A stretch of DNA of 38,850 bases from Acidobacteriota bacterium (GTDB lineage: Bacteria; Acidobacteriota; Terriglobia; UBA7540), in assembly GCA_003165315.1 (NCBI GenBank), contig PLSX01000133.1:1-38850 (forward strand), read 5' to 3'. Each line of letters begins with the position of its first letter. The stretch's first letter is position 1. The notes beneath the pieces are model-generated. The model did not search any database and had not been told where the DNA came from. It was given only the letters and a program-made list of their open reading frames with translations. The position numbers were made by a program, and so were the translations under genes. This document shows, piece after piece, positions 26,285 through 33,987 of the stretch.

Positions 26285-27514
26285 TCAATGCGGATTGGGA
26301 ATGCCGCGAACAGCGCGGAACGTGTCGCGCGCAATTAACAGTTCCTCGTTGGTGGGAATCACCATCACCCGAATGCGGCTGGCATCGGTTGAAATTTCAC
26401 CCTCTTTACCCACCATCGACGCATTGCGATCGGGATCAATCTGGATGCCCATTTCGCCAAGCCCTTCGCACGCCAGGGCGCGGATGGCGGGAGAGTTCTC
26501 CCCGATTCCGCCGGTGAAGACGAGACCATCCACGTGCCCGAGTGACGCGCTGTAAGCGCCGATGTACTTCTTGATGCGATAGCAGAAGACCTCAATCGCC
26601 AGCTTTGCCTGCTCGTCACCCTTAGCGGAAGCAGTAATCAATTCGCGCATGTCATTCGACTCGCCGGAGATTCCATAGAGCCCGCAGAACTTGTTGAGCA
26701 GCGTGGACATATCGTGCAGGGTTAATTCGTCCTTCGACATTATGTAAAACAGCGCTGCGGGGTCAATATCGCCGCAACGGGTGCCCATCAGCAGCCCTTC
26801 CTGGGGGGTAAATCCCATGGAGGTGTCAATGGAGCGGCCTTTCTCAATCGCCGTCATCGAACATCCATTGCCCAGGTGAGCCGTGATCAGGTTGGCTTCC
26901 TCGCGCTTCTTATCAAATATCTTCCGGTAACGAAATGCCACGTAGCGATGAGATGTGCCATGAAAGCCGTAGCGCCGAATGTGATAGCGGCGGTAGTAGG
27001 AATAGGGCAGGCCATACATAAAGGCATGGCCGGGCATGGTCTGATGAAAGGCGGTGTCAAAGACTGCAACTTGCGGCACCTGCGGCATCACCTTGCGCGC
27101 CACAAAATAGCCACGCAAATTGTGAGGATTATGTAGTGGCGCCAGCTCCACGCAGTTCTGGATCTCCTCTTCCACCTTATCGTCGATGACAACGGAAGCG
27201 GAAAAGTGCTCGCCCCCATGCACCACGCGATGCCCCACCGCTTGAATCTGGGTAATATCCGCAACCGCATGGCAATCCTTGAGCGTCGCGATCGCCCGCG
27301 TCAAAGCCGCTTGATGGTCCAGAATCTCTTCCGTCACCGAAATCGTCGGATTCGGTGGAACTGTCACCTTCAAAGTCGCTTCGTCCGTCCCGATGCGTTC
27401 CACACTGCCCTTAGCAATACAGCGGTCCGTGTTGGATTCAATCAATTCGATATCTGTCTCAATCAATTGGAACTTAATGGAGGAACTCCCGCAATTTAAG
27501 ACCAATATTTTCAT
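26285..27514 (-). CDS. ackA: acetate kinase
   Basis: This enzyme interconverts acetate + ATP and acetyl phosphate + ADP in the cytoplasm. The 409 residues align with the acetokinase family throughout. Substrate and catalytic residues are visible: N7 in LNCGSSSIKF, R96 in GHRVVHGG, D153 in FDTAFH, H185 in GFHGTSH, H213 in AHLGNG, R246 in MGTRCGDIDP, and the terminal Glu motif NEELLIARDT that binds Mg. ATG 27514 begins exactly at the conserved MKILVLNCGSSS, with GGGTGAG just upstream. The usual partner phosphotransacetylase (pta) is not adjacent. Xylulose-5-phosphate phosphoketolase, another common neighbour, is absent too, so the acetyl-phosphate source must be encoded elsewhere. Confidence 0.97.
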   Translation of the reverse strand: MKILVLNCGSSSIKFQLIETDIELIESNTDRCIAKGSVERIGTDEATLKVTVPPNPTISVTEEILDHQAALTRAIATLKDCHAVADITQIQAVGHRVVHGGEHFSASVVIDDKVEEEIQNCVELAPLHNPHNLRGYFVARKVMPQVPQVAVFDTAFHQTMPGHAFMYGLPYSYYRRYHIRRYGFHGTSHRYVAFRYRKIFDKKREEANLITAHLGNGCSMTAIEKGRSIDTSMGFTPQEGLLMGTRCGDIDPAALFYIMSKDELTLHDMSTLLNKFCGLYGISGESNDMRELITASAKGDEQAKLAIEVFCYRIKKYIGAYSASLGHVDGLVFTGGIGENSPAIRALACEGLGEMGIQIDPDRNASMVGKEGEISTDASRIRVMVIPTNEELLIARDTFRAVRGIPNPH

Positions 27515-27931
27515 CGCTCACCCAAAACCCTTCATCCTTGGGAGAATGCAAGTTCAGACAAATCATCCGCATCCCCAGGTTAAAATAGTCACATATTATT
27601 ACAGCGCAATATGACACTCTATTGTACTCCTAACAAATTGGGGGCCAAAGTCCGCAAAAGGATAAAGGGTGAAGTGTAGAGGATAAAAAGCTAAGGGATG
27701 TAGGGTGAAGCCCCAAAAGGGCTGAATATAACCCCTGGTTTTACTATGCACTACACTCCCTTTGACTCTTCCAAATTTCCGTAATTCATACCTCCTTTGT
27801 CCTCTAAAATTATTTTTGAGATTTATACTATTTTTGAGGCTCCACCCTTCACACTTTATCCTTCACGTTTTAACCTTCAGCCTTCAAACTTCATCCTTTA
27901 CCCCTTAACTTTTATCCTTTAACCTTTCCAC
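27515..27931. other. divergent AT-rich intergenic region with low-complexity repeats
   Basis: This is the divergent promoter region for acetate kinase (minus) and the second ABC exporter (plus). It is markedly AT-rich. From about 27655 onward it is filled with variants of AAGGATAAAG/GGGTGAAG and their complements, detailed in the next entry. The 3' end is a run of CCTT/ATCC words up to the ABC ATPase start, leaving no normal ribosome site there. Confidence 0.6.
27658..27930. repeat. imperfect inverted low-complexity repeat (GGATAAAG/CTTTATCC words)
   Basis: The segment 27658-27678 and the complement of 27843-27863 match at 18 of 21 bases. Degenerate heptamer-like words of the CTTTATCCTT, AACCTTCA and TCATCCTT types continue to 27930, and purine-rich counterparts fill 27658-27720. 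The two arms flank an AT-rich centre of ~160 bases. No protein or RNA class is suggested. Confidence 0.65.
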
Positions 27932-28864
27932 ATGGTGAATGGCTCGAGTTCTGCGATTGTCACCGTGGAAGGTTTGCGCAAACGTTACGGTGACCTTGAT
28001 GCCCTGCGCGGAATTTCTTTTGAAATCAAAGCTGGAGAAGTATTCGGTTTGTTGGGGCCTAACGGCGCAGGCAAAACCACGACCATCGAAATTCTGGAAG
28101 GTCTGCGGCAGGCCGATAGCGGCACGGTTCGGGTGTGCGGCATGGATCCCGCACGCGAACAAACTGCCCTCAAGGAGCGCATCGGAGCGCAACTCCAGAA
28201 CACTGTCCTTCCGGACAAGATTCGAGTGGAAGAGGCCCTTGCCCTCTATGCCAGTTTTTACCAGGCTCCCGCCTCCATTGAAATGCTTCTGGATCGATTT
28301 GGCCTGGGAGAAAAAAGACGGGCTTTTTTCGAAAAACTTTCAGGCGGTCAGAAGCAGCGACTGGCCCTGGCACTCTCCATGGTGAACAATCCTGAACTGG
28401 TCTTGTTGGACGAACCTACGGTGGGCCTTGATGCTCAACTTCGCCGCGACATTTACGCCCTCATCGAGCGCTTCCGAGAAGAGCGCCGCACCACCCTGCT
28501 GACCACTCACTACATTGAAGAAGCGGAGCGCCTGTGCGATCGCGTCGCCATCATTGACCGCGGCCAGGTGATCGCACTGGGAACACCTCGCGAATTGGTG
28601 CAGAAGTCCGGAAAGGGAGCGCGCATCGAAGCCACCTTTGCGAAGCCCGTTCCCACAGACCGATTGCAGCAGCTTGAGGCAGTGGTTGAGTGCCGCGAGG
28701 AGGAGGGTAAGTATTTTATCCATGCCCAACCCATCGCCATAGCTGTGGCCGCGCTCGTGCGATTTCTCGAAGCAGAGGGCAATTCCCTGCTCGACCTTCA
28801 CATCGCGCAGCCGACACTGGAAGATGTGTTCGTGGAAATGACCGGGCGAAAGATGGAAGGGTAA
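27932..28864 (+). CDS. ABC transporter ATP-binding protein (second exporter)
   Basis: This 310-residue DrrA/CcmA-like ATPase is paired with the fusion permease downstream. Walker A is GPNGAGKT 42-49, signature LSGGQ 136-140, Walker B ends at E161 (LLDEPTVGLD), the switch His is H193 and a C-terminal accessory domain is present (about 225-310). It resembles the ATPase at 10386 across the whole length (both contain GLLGPNGAGKTTTIEILEGL), suggesting paralogous exporters. ATG 27932 is embedded in the end of a pyrimidine-rich repeat and has no Shine-Dalgarno sequence, so translation may start by a leaderless or alternative route, or from an adjacent start. The gap to the permease is 168 bases and contains an inverted repeat. 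Confidence 0.92.
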   Translation: MVNGSSSAIVTVEGLRKRYGDLDALRGISFEIKAGEVFGLLGPNGAGKTTTIEILEGLRQADSGTVRVCGMDPAREQTALKERIGAQLQNTVLPDKIRVEEALALYASFYQAPASIEMLLDRFGLGEKRRAFFEKLSGGQKQRLALALSMVNNPELVLLDEPTVGLDAQLRRDIYALIERFREERRTTLLTTHYIEEAERLCDRVAIIDRGQVIALGTPRELVQKSGKGARIEATFAKPVPTDRLQQLEAVVECREEEGKYFIHAQPIAIAVAALVRFLEAEGNSLLDLHIAQPTLEDVFVEMTGRKMEG

Positions 28865-28865
28865 G

Positions 28866-29026
28866 GAACAGGAGACAGAAGGCAGGAGTCCGGAGTCAGA
28901 ATAGAGGCGACTGGATTCTCCATTTTGAATTCTCATGAGGAAAACTGAGGAGTCAGTAGAATGAAGGCAGAATTAAGTCTCTGGTATTCGAAATTCTGAC
29001 TTCTGTCTCCTGACTCCGTTCTTCTA
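28866..29026. repeat. inverted repeat between ABC ATPase and permease genes
   Basis: AGGAGACAGAAG at 28870-28881 is mirrored by CTTCTGTCTCCT at 29000-29011. Neighbouring words (GGAGTCAGAAT; CTGACTCC) add to both arms. The words resemble the CTGACTCCTGA motif of the tandem array at 7054-7541, hinting at a genome-wide family of short repeats. The structure could fold in the mRNA and tune permease expression, but that is a guess. Confidence 0.6.
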
Positions 29027-29032
29027 AAAACC

Positions 29033-30433
29033 ATGCTTCCTTCTATTCGAATCGCGCTGATGTCAATCAAGCTGGTGATGCGCACCAAGGCGGCGCTGTT
29101 TTTCACCTTCTTGTTCCCTCTCATCTTCCTATTTGTTTATGCCGGGCTGTTTGCGCGGGGCAATCCGCAGGCGGTCAGTTACATGTTCGGACCGGTGGTG
29201 ACGCTCAACATCATGGGCAGCGCTTTCTGGGGACTGGGATTGCAATCGGTCATGCAGCGGGAACGCGGAAGTCTGCGCCGTTATCGCTTGGCGCCCATCG
29301 GCGCAGGCTCCATGGTCCTTAGCAGTCTGCTGGCGAACTACCTGCTTCAATTGCCCACACTCGTCATGTTGGTCACTTGCGCCATGGTGATCTTCCACAT
29401 GCCGCTGAGGATTGACCCGCTCACGCTGCTTGTGCTGGTGACCATCGGCAGTTTTGCCTTCGCTGGTTTTGGCCTCACCATTGCGAGCGTGGCCAACACG
29501 ATGCAAGAGGCGCAGGTTTACAACAATGTAGTCTGGTTCACACTGCTCTTTCTATCCGGGGTGACGGTGCCCCTGCCGTTGCTGCCAGGTTGGATCCAGC
29601 ATTTCGCCGCCTATCTCCCCGCGACATACCTGGTTACTTCATTTCAAGCCATCATGGTGGGCGGCCAGTCGTTGTTTAGTCACCGGGCAGAGATGCTGGC
29701 GCTGCTCATCTCCGGAACATTTGGACTTCTCTTTGCCTGGAAACTTTTCCGGTGGGAAAAAGAAGAGAAGATTTCCATGCGTGCGAAGTTGATCTCCCTG
29801 ACCTTCGTAGTGCCGTTTCTAGCCATGGGAATTTGGATGAACAAATACGGAAATCTCGCCGCAAATTGGAAGACAACTTTCGCACTGATGAATCACGAGC
29901 CGCAGGAGGCAGCGCAACACTCGTCGCCCGCCGAAAACTTTCCCCTGATTGATTTTGAGAATCCGGAGGAAGAGGAATTGCTACTGAAGACCTGGCAGGT
30001 TTCAACCGACCCGAACGCGGCGGGCCGCTCTGTTGGTGAGGTTGAGCTGATTTCACCGGGCGCCGCAGGAACCGGCCACGCGCTGCGATTCACCGGACGC
30101 ATCGAATCCGCAAATGGGTTTGAACACGGAGCCGTGACAGCGCGCTATCCTTTCAAACTTGCCCCGAATGCCACGGGGTTCCGCGGGATTCAACTTGAAT
30201 TACGGGGAGTCAGCCGTCTCTTCCAAGTCAAGATCATTCCGCCTGACCAGACACTGCCCGCCCCCGCACTCACGTTCATCCCCGATTCGGATTGGCAAAC
30301 TGTTCGCTTGCCCGCCGCATGGCTGACCGCACCCAACCCATTCCCCGCCAAGAGCACTTTGATATTAGAATTCCGCGCCGACGGACCGCCCGGTGAATTT
30401 GAACTCGATGTCGACGAAGTTCGGTTTTACTGA
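29033..30433 (+). CDS. ABC-2 permease fused to a C-terminal CIA30-like domain
   Basis: This 466-residue protein combines a short-type ABC-2 permease with an extra domain. The first ~240 residues contain six hydrophobic helices (about 22-40, 52-72, 98-121, 130-152, 165-185, 221-238) without the large periplasmic loop of the other permease in this window. A basic stretch (FRWEKEEKISMRAK) is followed by a seventh helix (about 253-269) and a linker. The domain at about 303-466 begins LIDFEN and continues with WQVSTDP, LRFTGRIES, FRGIQLELRG and a final DVDEVRFY. This pattern matches CIA30/CBM11-like beta-sandwich domains that bind carbohydrate or act as assembly factors. With seven helices the extra domain would lie outside the membrane. 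Permease assignment is firm; CIA30 assignment is by motif and medium confidence. No ribosome site is visible before ATG 29033. Confidence 0.85.
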   Translation: MLPSIRIALMSIKLVMRTKAALFFTFLFPLIFLFVYAGLFARGNPQAVSYMFGPVVTLNIMGSAFWGLGLQSVMQRERGSLRRYRLAPIGAGSMVLSSLLANYLLQLPTLVMLVTCAMVIFHMPLRIDPLTLLVLVTIGSFAFAGFGLTIASVANTMQEAQVYNNVVWFTLLFLSGVTVPLPLLPGWIQHFAAYLPATYLVTSFQAIMVGGQSLFSHRAEMLALLISGTFGLLFAWKLFRWEKEEKISMRAKLISLTFVVPFLAMGIWMNKYGNLAANWKTTFALMNHEPQEAAQHSSPAENFPLIDFENPEEEELLLKTWQVSTDPNAAGRSVGEVELISPGAAGTGHALRFTGRIESANGFEHGAVTARYPFKLAPNATGFRGIQLELRGVSRLFQVKIIPPDQTLPAPALTFIPDSDWQTVRLPAAWLTAPNPFPAKSTLILEFRADGPPGEFELDVDEVRFY

Positions 30434-30862
30434 CCCGAAGTTCTCACTCGACATGCTATTTAAGCGGCCTAAAAGTTACGTTTTTGAGATTTCACGCGGA
30501 CATCTTGTTGTTATGCGCATCCACTTTTTTGTATTTCAAATAAGTGGTTTCATTCTTGGTAACTTCCCAGGTTTGGGAAACCCAAAAGACGAATCGAGAC
30601 CCTTTATTGTCAATATGTTCCCAGGTTTGGCAAGTTTTCGAGAAAGGGACAAGAAGTCTGCGTAATCTGGAGGGTCGTTTTCGGTATGAAAAGCGTTGCC
30701 ATTCTTCCCTCCTTTTGCCGCGCTCGGAAGCGAAGATCACAGCAACTCCGCCCCCTTTCCATCCAACCGCTTGTAGCCTATCATGGCGGAATTGTAAAAC
30801 GCAAAATGCCACGAGCTCTTTTTTTTAACTGGGGAGTGAATCAACCGGGTTGAATCCCAGGA
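30434..30862. other. intergenic with short direct repeats
   Basis: No supportable gene was found. The 13-mer TTCCCAGGTTTGG occurs at 30564-30576 and 30618-30630 (54 bases apart). The first copy continues into GAAA, so that TCCCA and TGGGA can pair as a small hairpin. This looks like a minor repeat element between convergently transcribed genes. Confidence 0.5.
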
Positions 30863-31027
30863 TTATCCGATATCCAACTTTGTGTACTTGCTTTCCGACG
30901 ACTTGCCGCCTGCATTTTTAAGAATGGCAAAAAGAGCTCCACCAACTACCAGACCGCCGACCATTGCGATGATAACCATAAGATTAAATAAGACCTCCGG
31001 GGATAAATTTCCAAATGATGTAGACAC
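30863..31027 (-). CDS. possible small single-helix membrane protein, 54 residues
   Basis: Reading the minus strand from GTG 31027 gives 54 residues: a short polar start (STSFGNLSPEV), one strongly hydrophobic helix with Gly-rich face (LMVIIAMVGGLVVGGALFAI), then a Lys/Ser-rich tail (LKNAGGKSSESKYTKLDIG). An internal ATG at 30979 would give 38 residues; CGGAGG lies upstream of it but rather far. The composition (clean helix followed by positively charged tail) is typical of real small membrane proteins and unlike the chance frames nearby. It starts 99 bases after the aldo/keto reductase stop in the same direction and may be co-transcribed. It would be missed by many gene finders. I recognise no family. 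Confidence 0.45.
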   Translation of the reverse strand: MSTSFGNLSPEVLFNLMVIIAMVGGLVVGGALFAILKNAGGKSSESKYTKLDIG

Positions 31028-31126
31028 TTATACTGCAAGAAACGTTCCAAAAGCTCGCATTCGGATAACGTGGAGAACCGTTTGGCGGATCAATTATTGA
31101 AAGACTCCGCCCGTCGCCAATATCCA

Positions 31127-32170
31127 TCACTGTTTGGAAAGGTCGTTGTGGACCAGCGTTTCCACAAACGCTTGAAAATCCCCCGGATATTCAACGGACA
31201 GGGCACTCGCATCATCAAGTTTTTTCCATTCTTCGGAAGGAAAGTCCCAATCTCCTGCTCCCAAATTCTCACGAAGCTGCGCCAAATTCCTCGCCCCGAT
31301 AATCGCGGAGGTGACGCCGGGCATGGCCAATAGCCACGCCAATGCAATTTGGCTGCAGGTTTTTCCCAATCGCGCCGATACCTCTTCCACTGCGCGTAGA
31401 ATGCCAAAATTCCGCGCGGTGAAATTCCGTTCCACCCAAAATTTGTTTGCGGGCACAGAGTCCGCGACACGTGAGGCCGGCGGGGCAGGTTCTCCAGAAC
31501 GATATTTGCCGCTCAGAAATCCGCCGCCGAGAGGGCTGTAGGCAATCACTCCGACTCCGTCGGCACGGCAACACGGAAGAATTTCGCGCTCGATCGAACG
31601 GCTGATCAGGCTGTATTGCGGTTGCAAGCAATCAAACCGGGCATAACCGTGCAACGCCGACACACCCAGCGCTTTGGCCAATTGCCACCCGGCAAAATTC
31701 GAACACCCGAGGTAACGGACTTTCCCTTGTTTCACCATGGCGTCGAGAGCAGAAAGCGTTTCTTCCAGCGGGGTGTGTAAATCAAAGCAATGTACTTGAT
31801 AAAGGTCGATATAATCGGTTTGCAGGCGACGCAGGCTCACCTCAATATTTTCAAAGATGTGTTTGCGCGAAAGCCCTTTGCGGTTCGCCCCCGTGCCCGC
31901 GGGAAAGAAGACCTTTGTGGCCAGCACGATGTCATCGCGGCGTCCCTTCAATCCCCTTCCCAATATTTCTTCCGAATGTCCATCGGCGTAACCATCAGCG
32001 GTATCAATGAAGTTCCCGCCTGCTTCGCAGTAGGCATTTAGAATCTCAAGAGAAACCTTCTCATCGCAGCCCGGAGCACCGCGGCCGCCCGGCAAGCCTC
32101 CAAACGTCATGGTGCCGAGACAGATTTCCGAAACCTTCAATCCTGTACGTCCCAATAATCGTATACGCAT
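31127..32170 (-). CDS. aldo/keto reductase
   Basis: This 347-residue NADPH-dependent oxidoreductase is of the aldo/keto reductase superfamily, which reduces aldehydes and ketones, often sugars. The (beta/alpha)8 barrel starts with RLLGRTGLKVSEICLGTMTFG. The catalytic tetrad is visible as D56 (FIDTADGYADG), Y61, K86 (LATKVFF) and H127 (YQVHCFD). Cofactor residues are in the C-terminal third (YSPLGGGFLSGKYR and SAIIGARNLAQLRENL). Length is normal. It belongs to the YajO/'potassium-channel beta-subunit-like' branch; the substrate is unknown. It may be linked to the small membrane protein downstream and to the DUF2911 gene 204 bases upstream on the same strand. Confidence 0.93.
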   Translation of the reverse strand: MRIRLLGRTGLKVSEICLGTMTFGGLPGGRGAPGCDEKVSLEILNAYCEAGGNFIDTADGYADGHSEEILGRGLKGRRDDIVLATKVFFPAGTGANRKGLSRKHIFENIEVSLRRLQTDYIDLYQVHCFDLHTPLEETLSALDAMVKQGKVRYLGCSNFAGWQLAKALGVSALHGYARFDCLQPQYSLISRSIEREILPCCRADGVGVIAYSPLGGGFLSGKYRSGEPAPPASRVADSVPANKFWVERNFTARNFGILRAVEEVSARLGKTCSQIALAWLLAMPGVTSAIIGARNLAQLRENLGAGDWDFPSEEWKKLDDASALSVEYPGDFQAFVETLVHNDLSKQ

Positions 32171-32374
32171 GAATGGCCCCCAATATCGAGTGTGGAATCA
32201 AGCGGAGGAATTCTGAAGGGCAGAATCGCCGCCGGGGCGTTTGGTCGCGAAGGGCCAACTGCATTGGACCTTTCCTCCGCGTCCTTTCGCCCCGGCAGGA
32301 ACGAATTACAGTTCGTGGTCTTTACATTGAAACTTTGAACATCTGATTCCGGACTTACTTTTGCCCCATAGATC

Positions 32375-32902
32375 TTACTTGAAATCGGCGGCCACTTCCA
32401 AAGTGCCCCATTGAATCTTGATAGTGGCGCCACCCCCAGCCTTTCGCAGCGAAAGGGTGATCGTTACGCTTTCAACGGACGCGGCAGGCTTGGACTCCTT
32501 CAGCGGTACCGATGCAAAGCAGTCTGCGGGGTCAGGAGTGGGCTCACCCCATTGACCGTGTTTCTTGTCAAAGAGCAGCTTCCATGAATTGTCTGCCTGC
32601 CGCTGCATCCAGATGCTGTACTCCCCGGCAGGGATGGTGACGTCGCCAAAAGTCAGGTCGCCGTCAGTCTTGAATGTCGTGGAGGTATCGGCCCCTAAAC
32701 GCCACAGCCCGCCTGGCTGCAGCCTGCCCAGCAACGCATCCGTTGTGCGTCCCTTCAGTGATGGCCGCCCATATTCCACTGAAACCGCTTTCCCTTTGAG
32801 GGTTATTGTCGATTTGCCACGGGGGTTGCCCTGCGCAAGGGTCACCGCCGCCAAACAGGCCAGCATCATCACACTCAGTGCTGCAATTGCAATTTTTCTC
32901 AT
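32375..32902 (-). CDS. exported DUF2911 protein
   Basis: This 175-residue protein has a signal peptide (about 1-23, core IAALSVMMLACLAAVTLA, cleavage after LAQ). One DUF2911 domain follows, recognised by VSVEYGRPSLKGR, the WRLGADTSTTF motif, TIPAGEYSIWM and a C-terminal strand IQWGTLEVAADF. DUF2911 proteins occur in acidobacteria and Bacteroidetes, are thought to be periplasmic beta-sandwich proteins, and have no assigned function. GGAGGAGG 5 bases upstream gives a strong start at 32902. Its promoter region (32903-33054) is shared divergently with the DNA glycosylase gene. Confidence 0.92.
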   Translation of the reverse strand: MRKIAIAALSVMMLACLAAVTLAQGNPRGKSTITLKGKAVSVEYGRPSLKGRTTDALLGRLQPGGLWRLGADTSTTFKTDGDLTFGDVTIPAGEYSIWMQRQADNSWKLLFDKKHGQWGEPTPDPADCFASVPLKESKPAASVESVTITLSLRKAGGGATIKIQWGTLEVAADFK

Positions 32903-33054
32903 TTAATCCTCCTCCTTGTTGCCTTCTGACTTATAGCGCGAAATTATACCGCCACCGGAGCGCTTCTACCAGACATGTCTGAGGAAGCGTCCTGCCTCAT
33001 TCTCCCTAACAAGCCCTTTACGGCCGCTGCCGCCCGTGTCAAGATGGCGGAATT

Positions 33055-33960
33055 GTGCCGGAACTTCCTGACATCGTCGTTTACATTGAAGCTCTCCAAG
33101 TGCGCATTCTGAATCAATCCCTCCAGCGGGTTCGCGTGGCCAGTCCGTTTTTACTGCGGACGGCAACACCATCCCTGGAAACAGTGGGAGGCAAATCCGT
33201 GCGCGAGCTGCGGCGCATTGGCAAACGCGTCGCCATCGGCCTGGAAGACGATCTTTGGCTAGTGCTGCATTTGATGATTGCGGGGCGCCTGCATTGGAGC
33301 AAGCCTGATGTTAAGCTCACACCCAAGCGCGCCCTGGCGGCATTTGACTTTGCCCATGGCAGCCTTCTCCTGACGGAAGCTGGATCGCAGCGCCGCGCGT
33401 CTCTTCATGTTGTTCTGGGTGAGACCGGATTGAGTGAGCTTGATCCGGGTGGATTGGAAGTTCTAAATGCTGACCTCGAATCCTTCAAGACACGCCTGAC
33501 CTCGGCCAATCACACGCTAAAACGCGCCATGACCGACCCGCGACTCTTCAGCGGTGTGGGCAACGCCTACTCGGACGAAATCCTTCATCGCGCCCAACTA
33601 TCACCCGTCACGCTGACCCAACGCCTGAACGAGGATGAAATCGCGTGTTTGCACCAAGCCACTCAAAGCGTTCTCATCGAATGGACGGATCGCCTTCGCG
33701 CCGAAGCGCAGGGCGGATTTCCTGAGAATGTGACCGCATTTCGGCCGGAGATGACCGTTCATGGAAAATATGGTAAGCCTTGCCCCCGCTGCGGAACCAA
33801 AGTCCAGCGCATTCGCTACGCCAACAACGAAACCAACTACTGCCCCACGTGCCAAACCGGAGGCAAACTGTTGGCGGACCGCGGCCTCTCACGCCTGATG
33901 AAACAGGATTGGCCACGCACATTGGAAGAGCTGGAATCGTTAAAGCGGAAGAATGCGTAA
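33055..33960 (+). CDS. Fpg/Nei-family DNA glycosylase
   Basis: This 301-residue base-excision repair enzyme is predicted to remove oxidised bases and nick the strand. The start codon is GTG 33055, required because P2 and E3 (PELPD) must follow Met; after Met removal P2 is the Schiff-base nucleophile. A beta-sandwich N-domain (about 1-125), the H2TH domain (about 130-230; LKRAMTDPRLFSGVGNAYSDEILHRA) and a C-terminal zinc finger with C243, C246, C263 and C266 follow. In the finger the usual Arg before the second Cys pair is replaced (NETNYC), which I recall as a feature of a distinct subfamily in soil bacteria. No clear ribosome site is visible. The DUF2911 gene is divergent, and the gene converges on the TonB-C-like gene with a 27-base gap. 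Confidence 0.93.
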   Translation: MPELPDIVVYIEALQVRILNQSLQRVRVASPFLLRTATPSLETVGGKSVRELRRIGKRVAIGLEDDLWLVLHLMIAGRLHWSKPDVKLTPKRALAAFDFAHGSLLLTEAGSQRRASLHVVLGETGLSELDPGGLEVLNADLESFKTRLTSANHTLKRAMTDPRLFSGVGNAYSDEILHRAQLSPVTLTQRLNEDEIACLHQATQSVLIEWTDRLRAEAQGGFPENVTAFRPEMTVHGKYGKPCPRCGTKVQRIRYANNETNYCPTCQTGGKLLADRGLSRLMKQDWPRTLEELESLKRKNA

Positions 33961-33974
33961 GCTGCATTTACGCA
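33954..33974. terminator. 7-bp hairpin between convergent genes
   Basis: TGCGTAA (containing the glycosylase stop) pairs perfectly with TTACGCA across a 7-base loop, in the 27-base space before the convergent gene's stop. No T-run follows, so termination is plausible by position only. Confidence 0.4.
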
Positions 33975-33987
33975 CTCCGCGGAGAAG

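Noticed and set aside
25833..26555. Plus-strand frames of 164 and 240 codons near acetate kinase
   Set aside because: They continue into the antisense strand of acetate kinase and show no family pattern, so they are most likely chance frames.
30492..30812. Minus-strand frame of 106 codons after the fusion permease gene
   Set aside because: It spans the short direct repeats, lacks any domain or start signal, and would encode a Lys/Arg/Trp-rich random-looking peptide.
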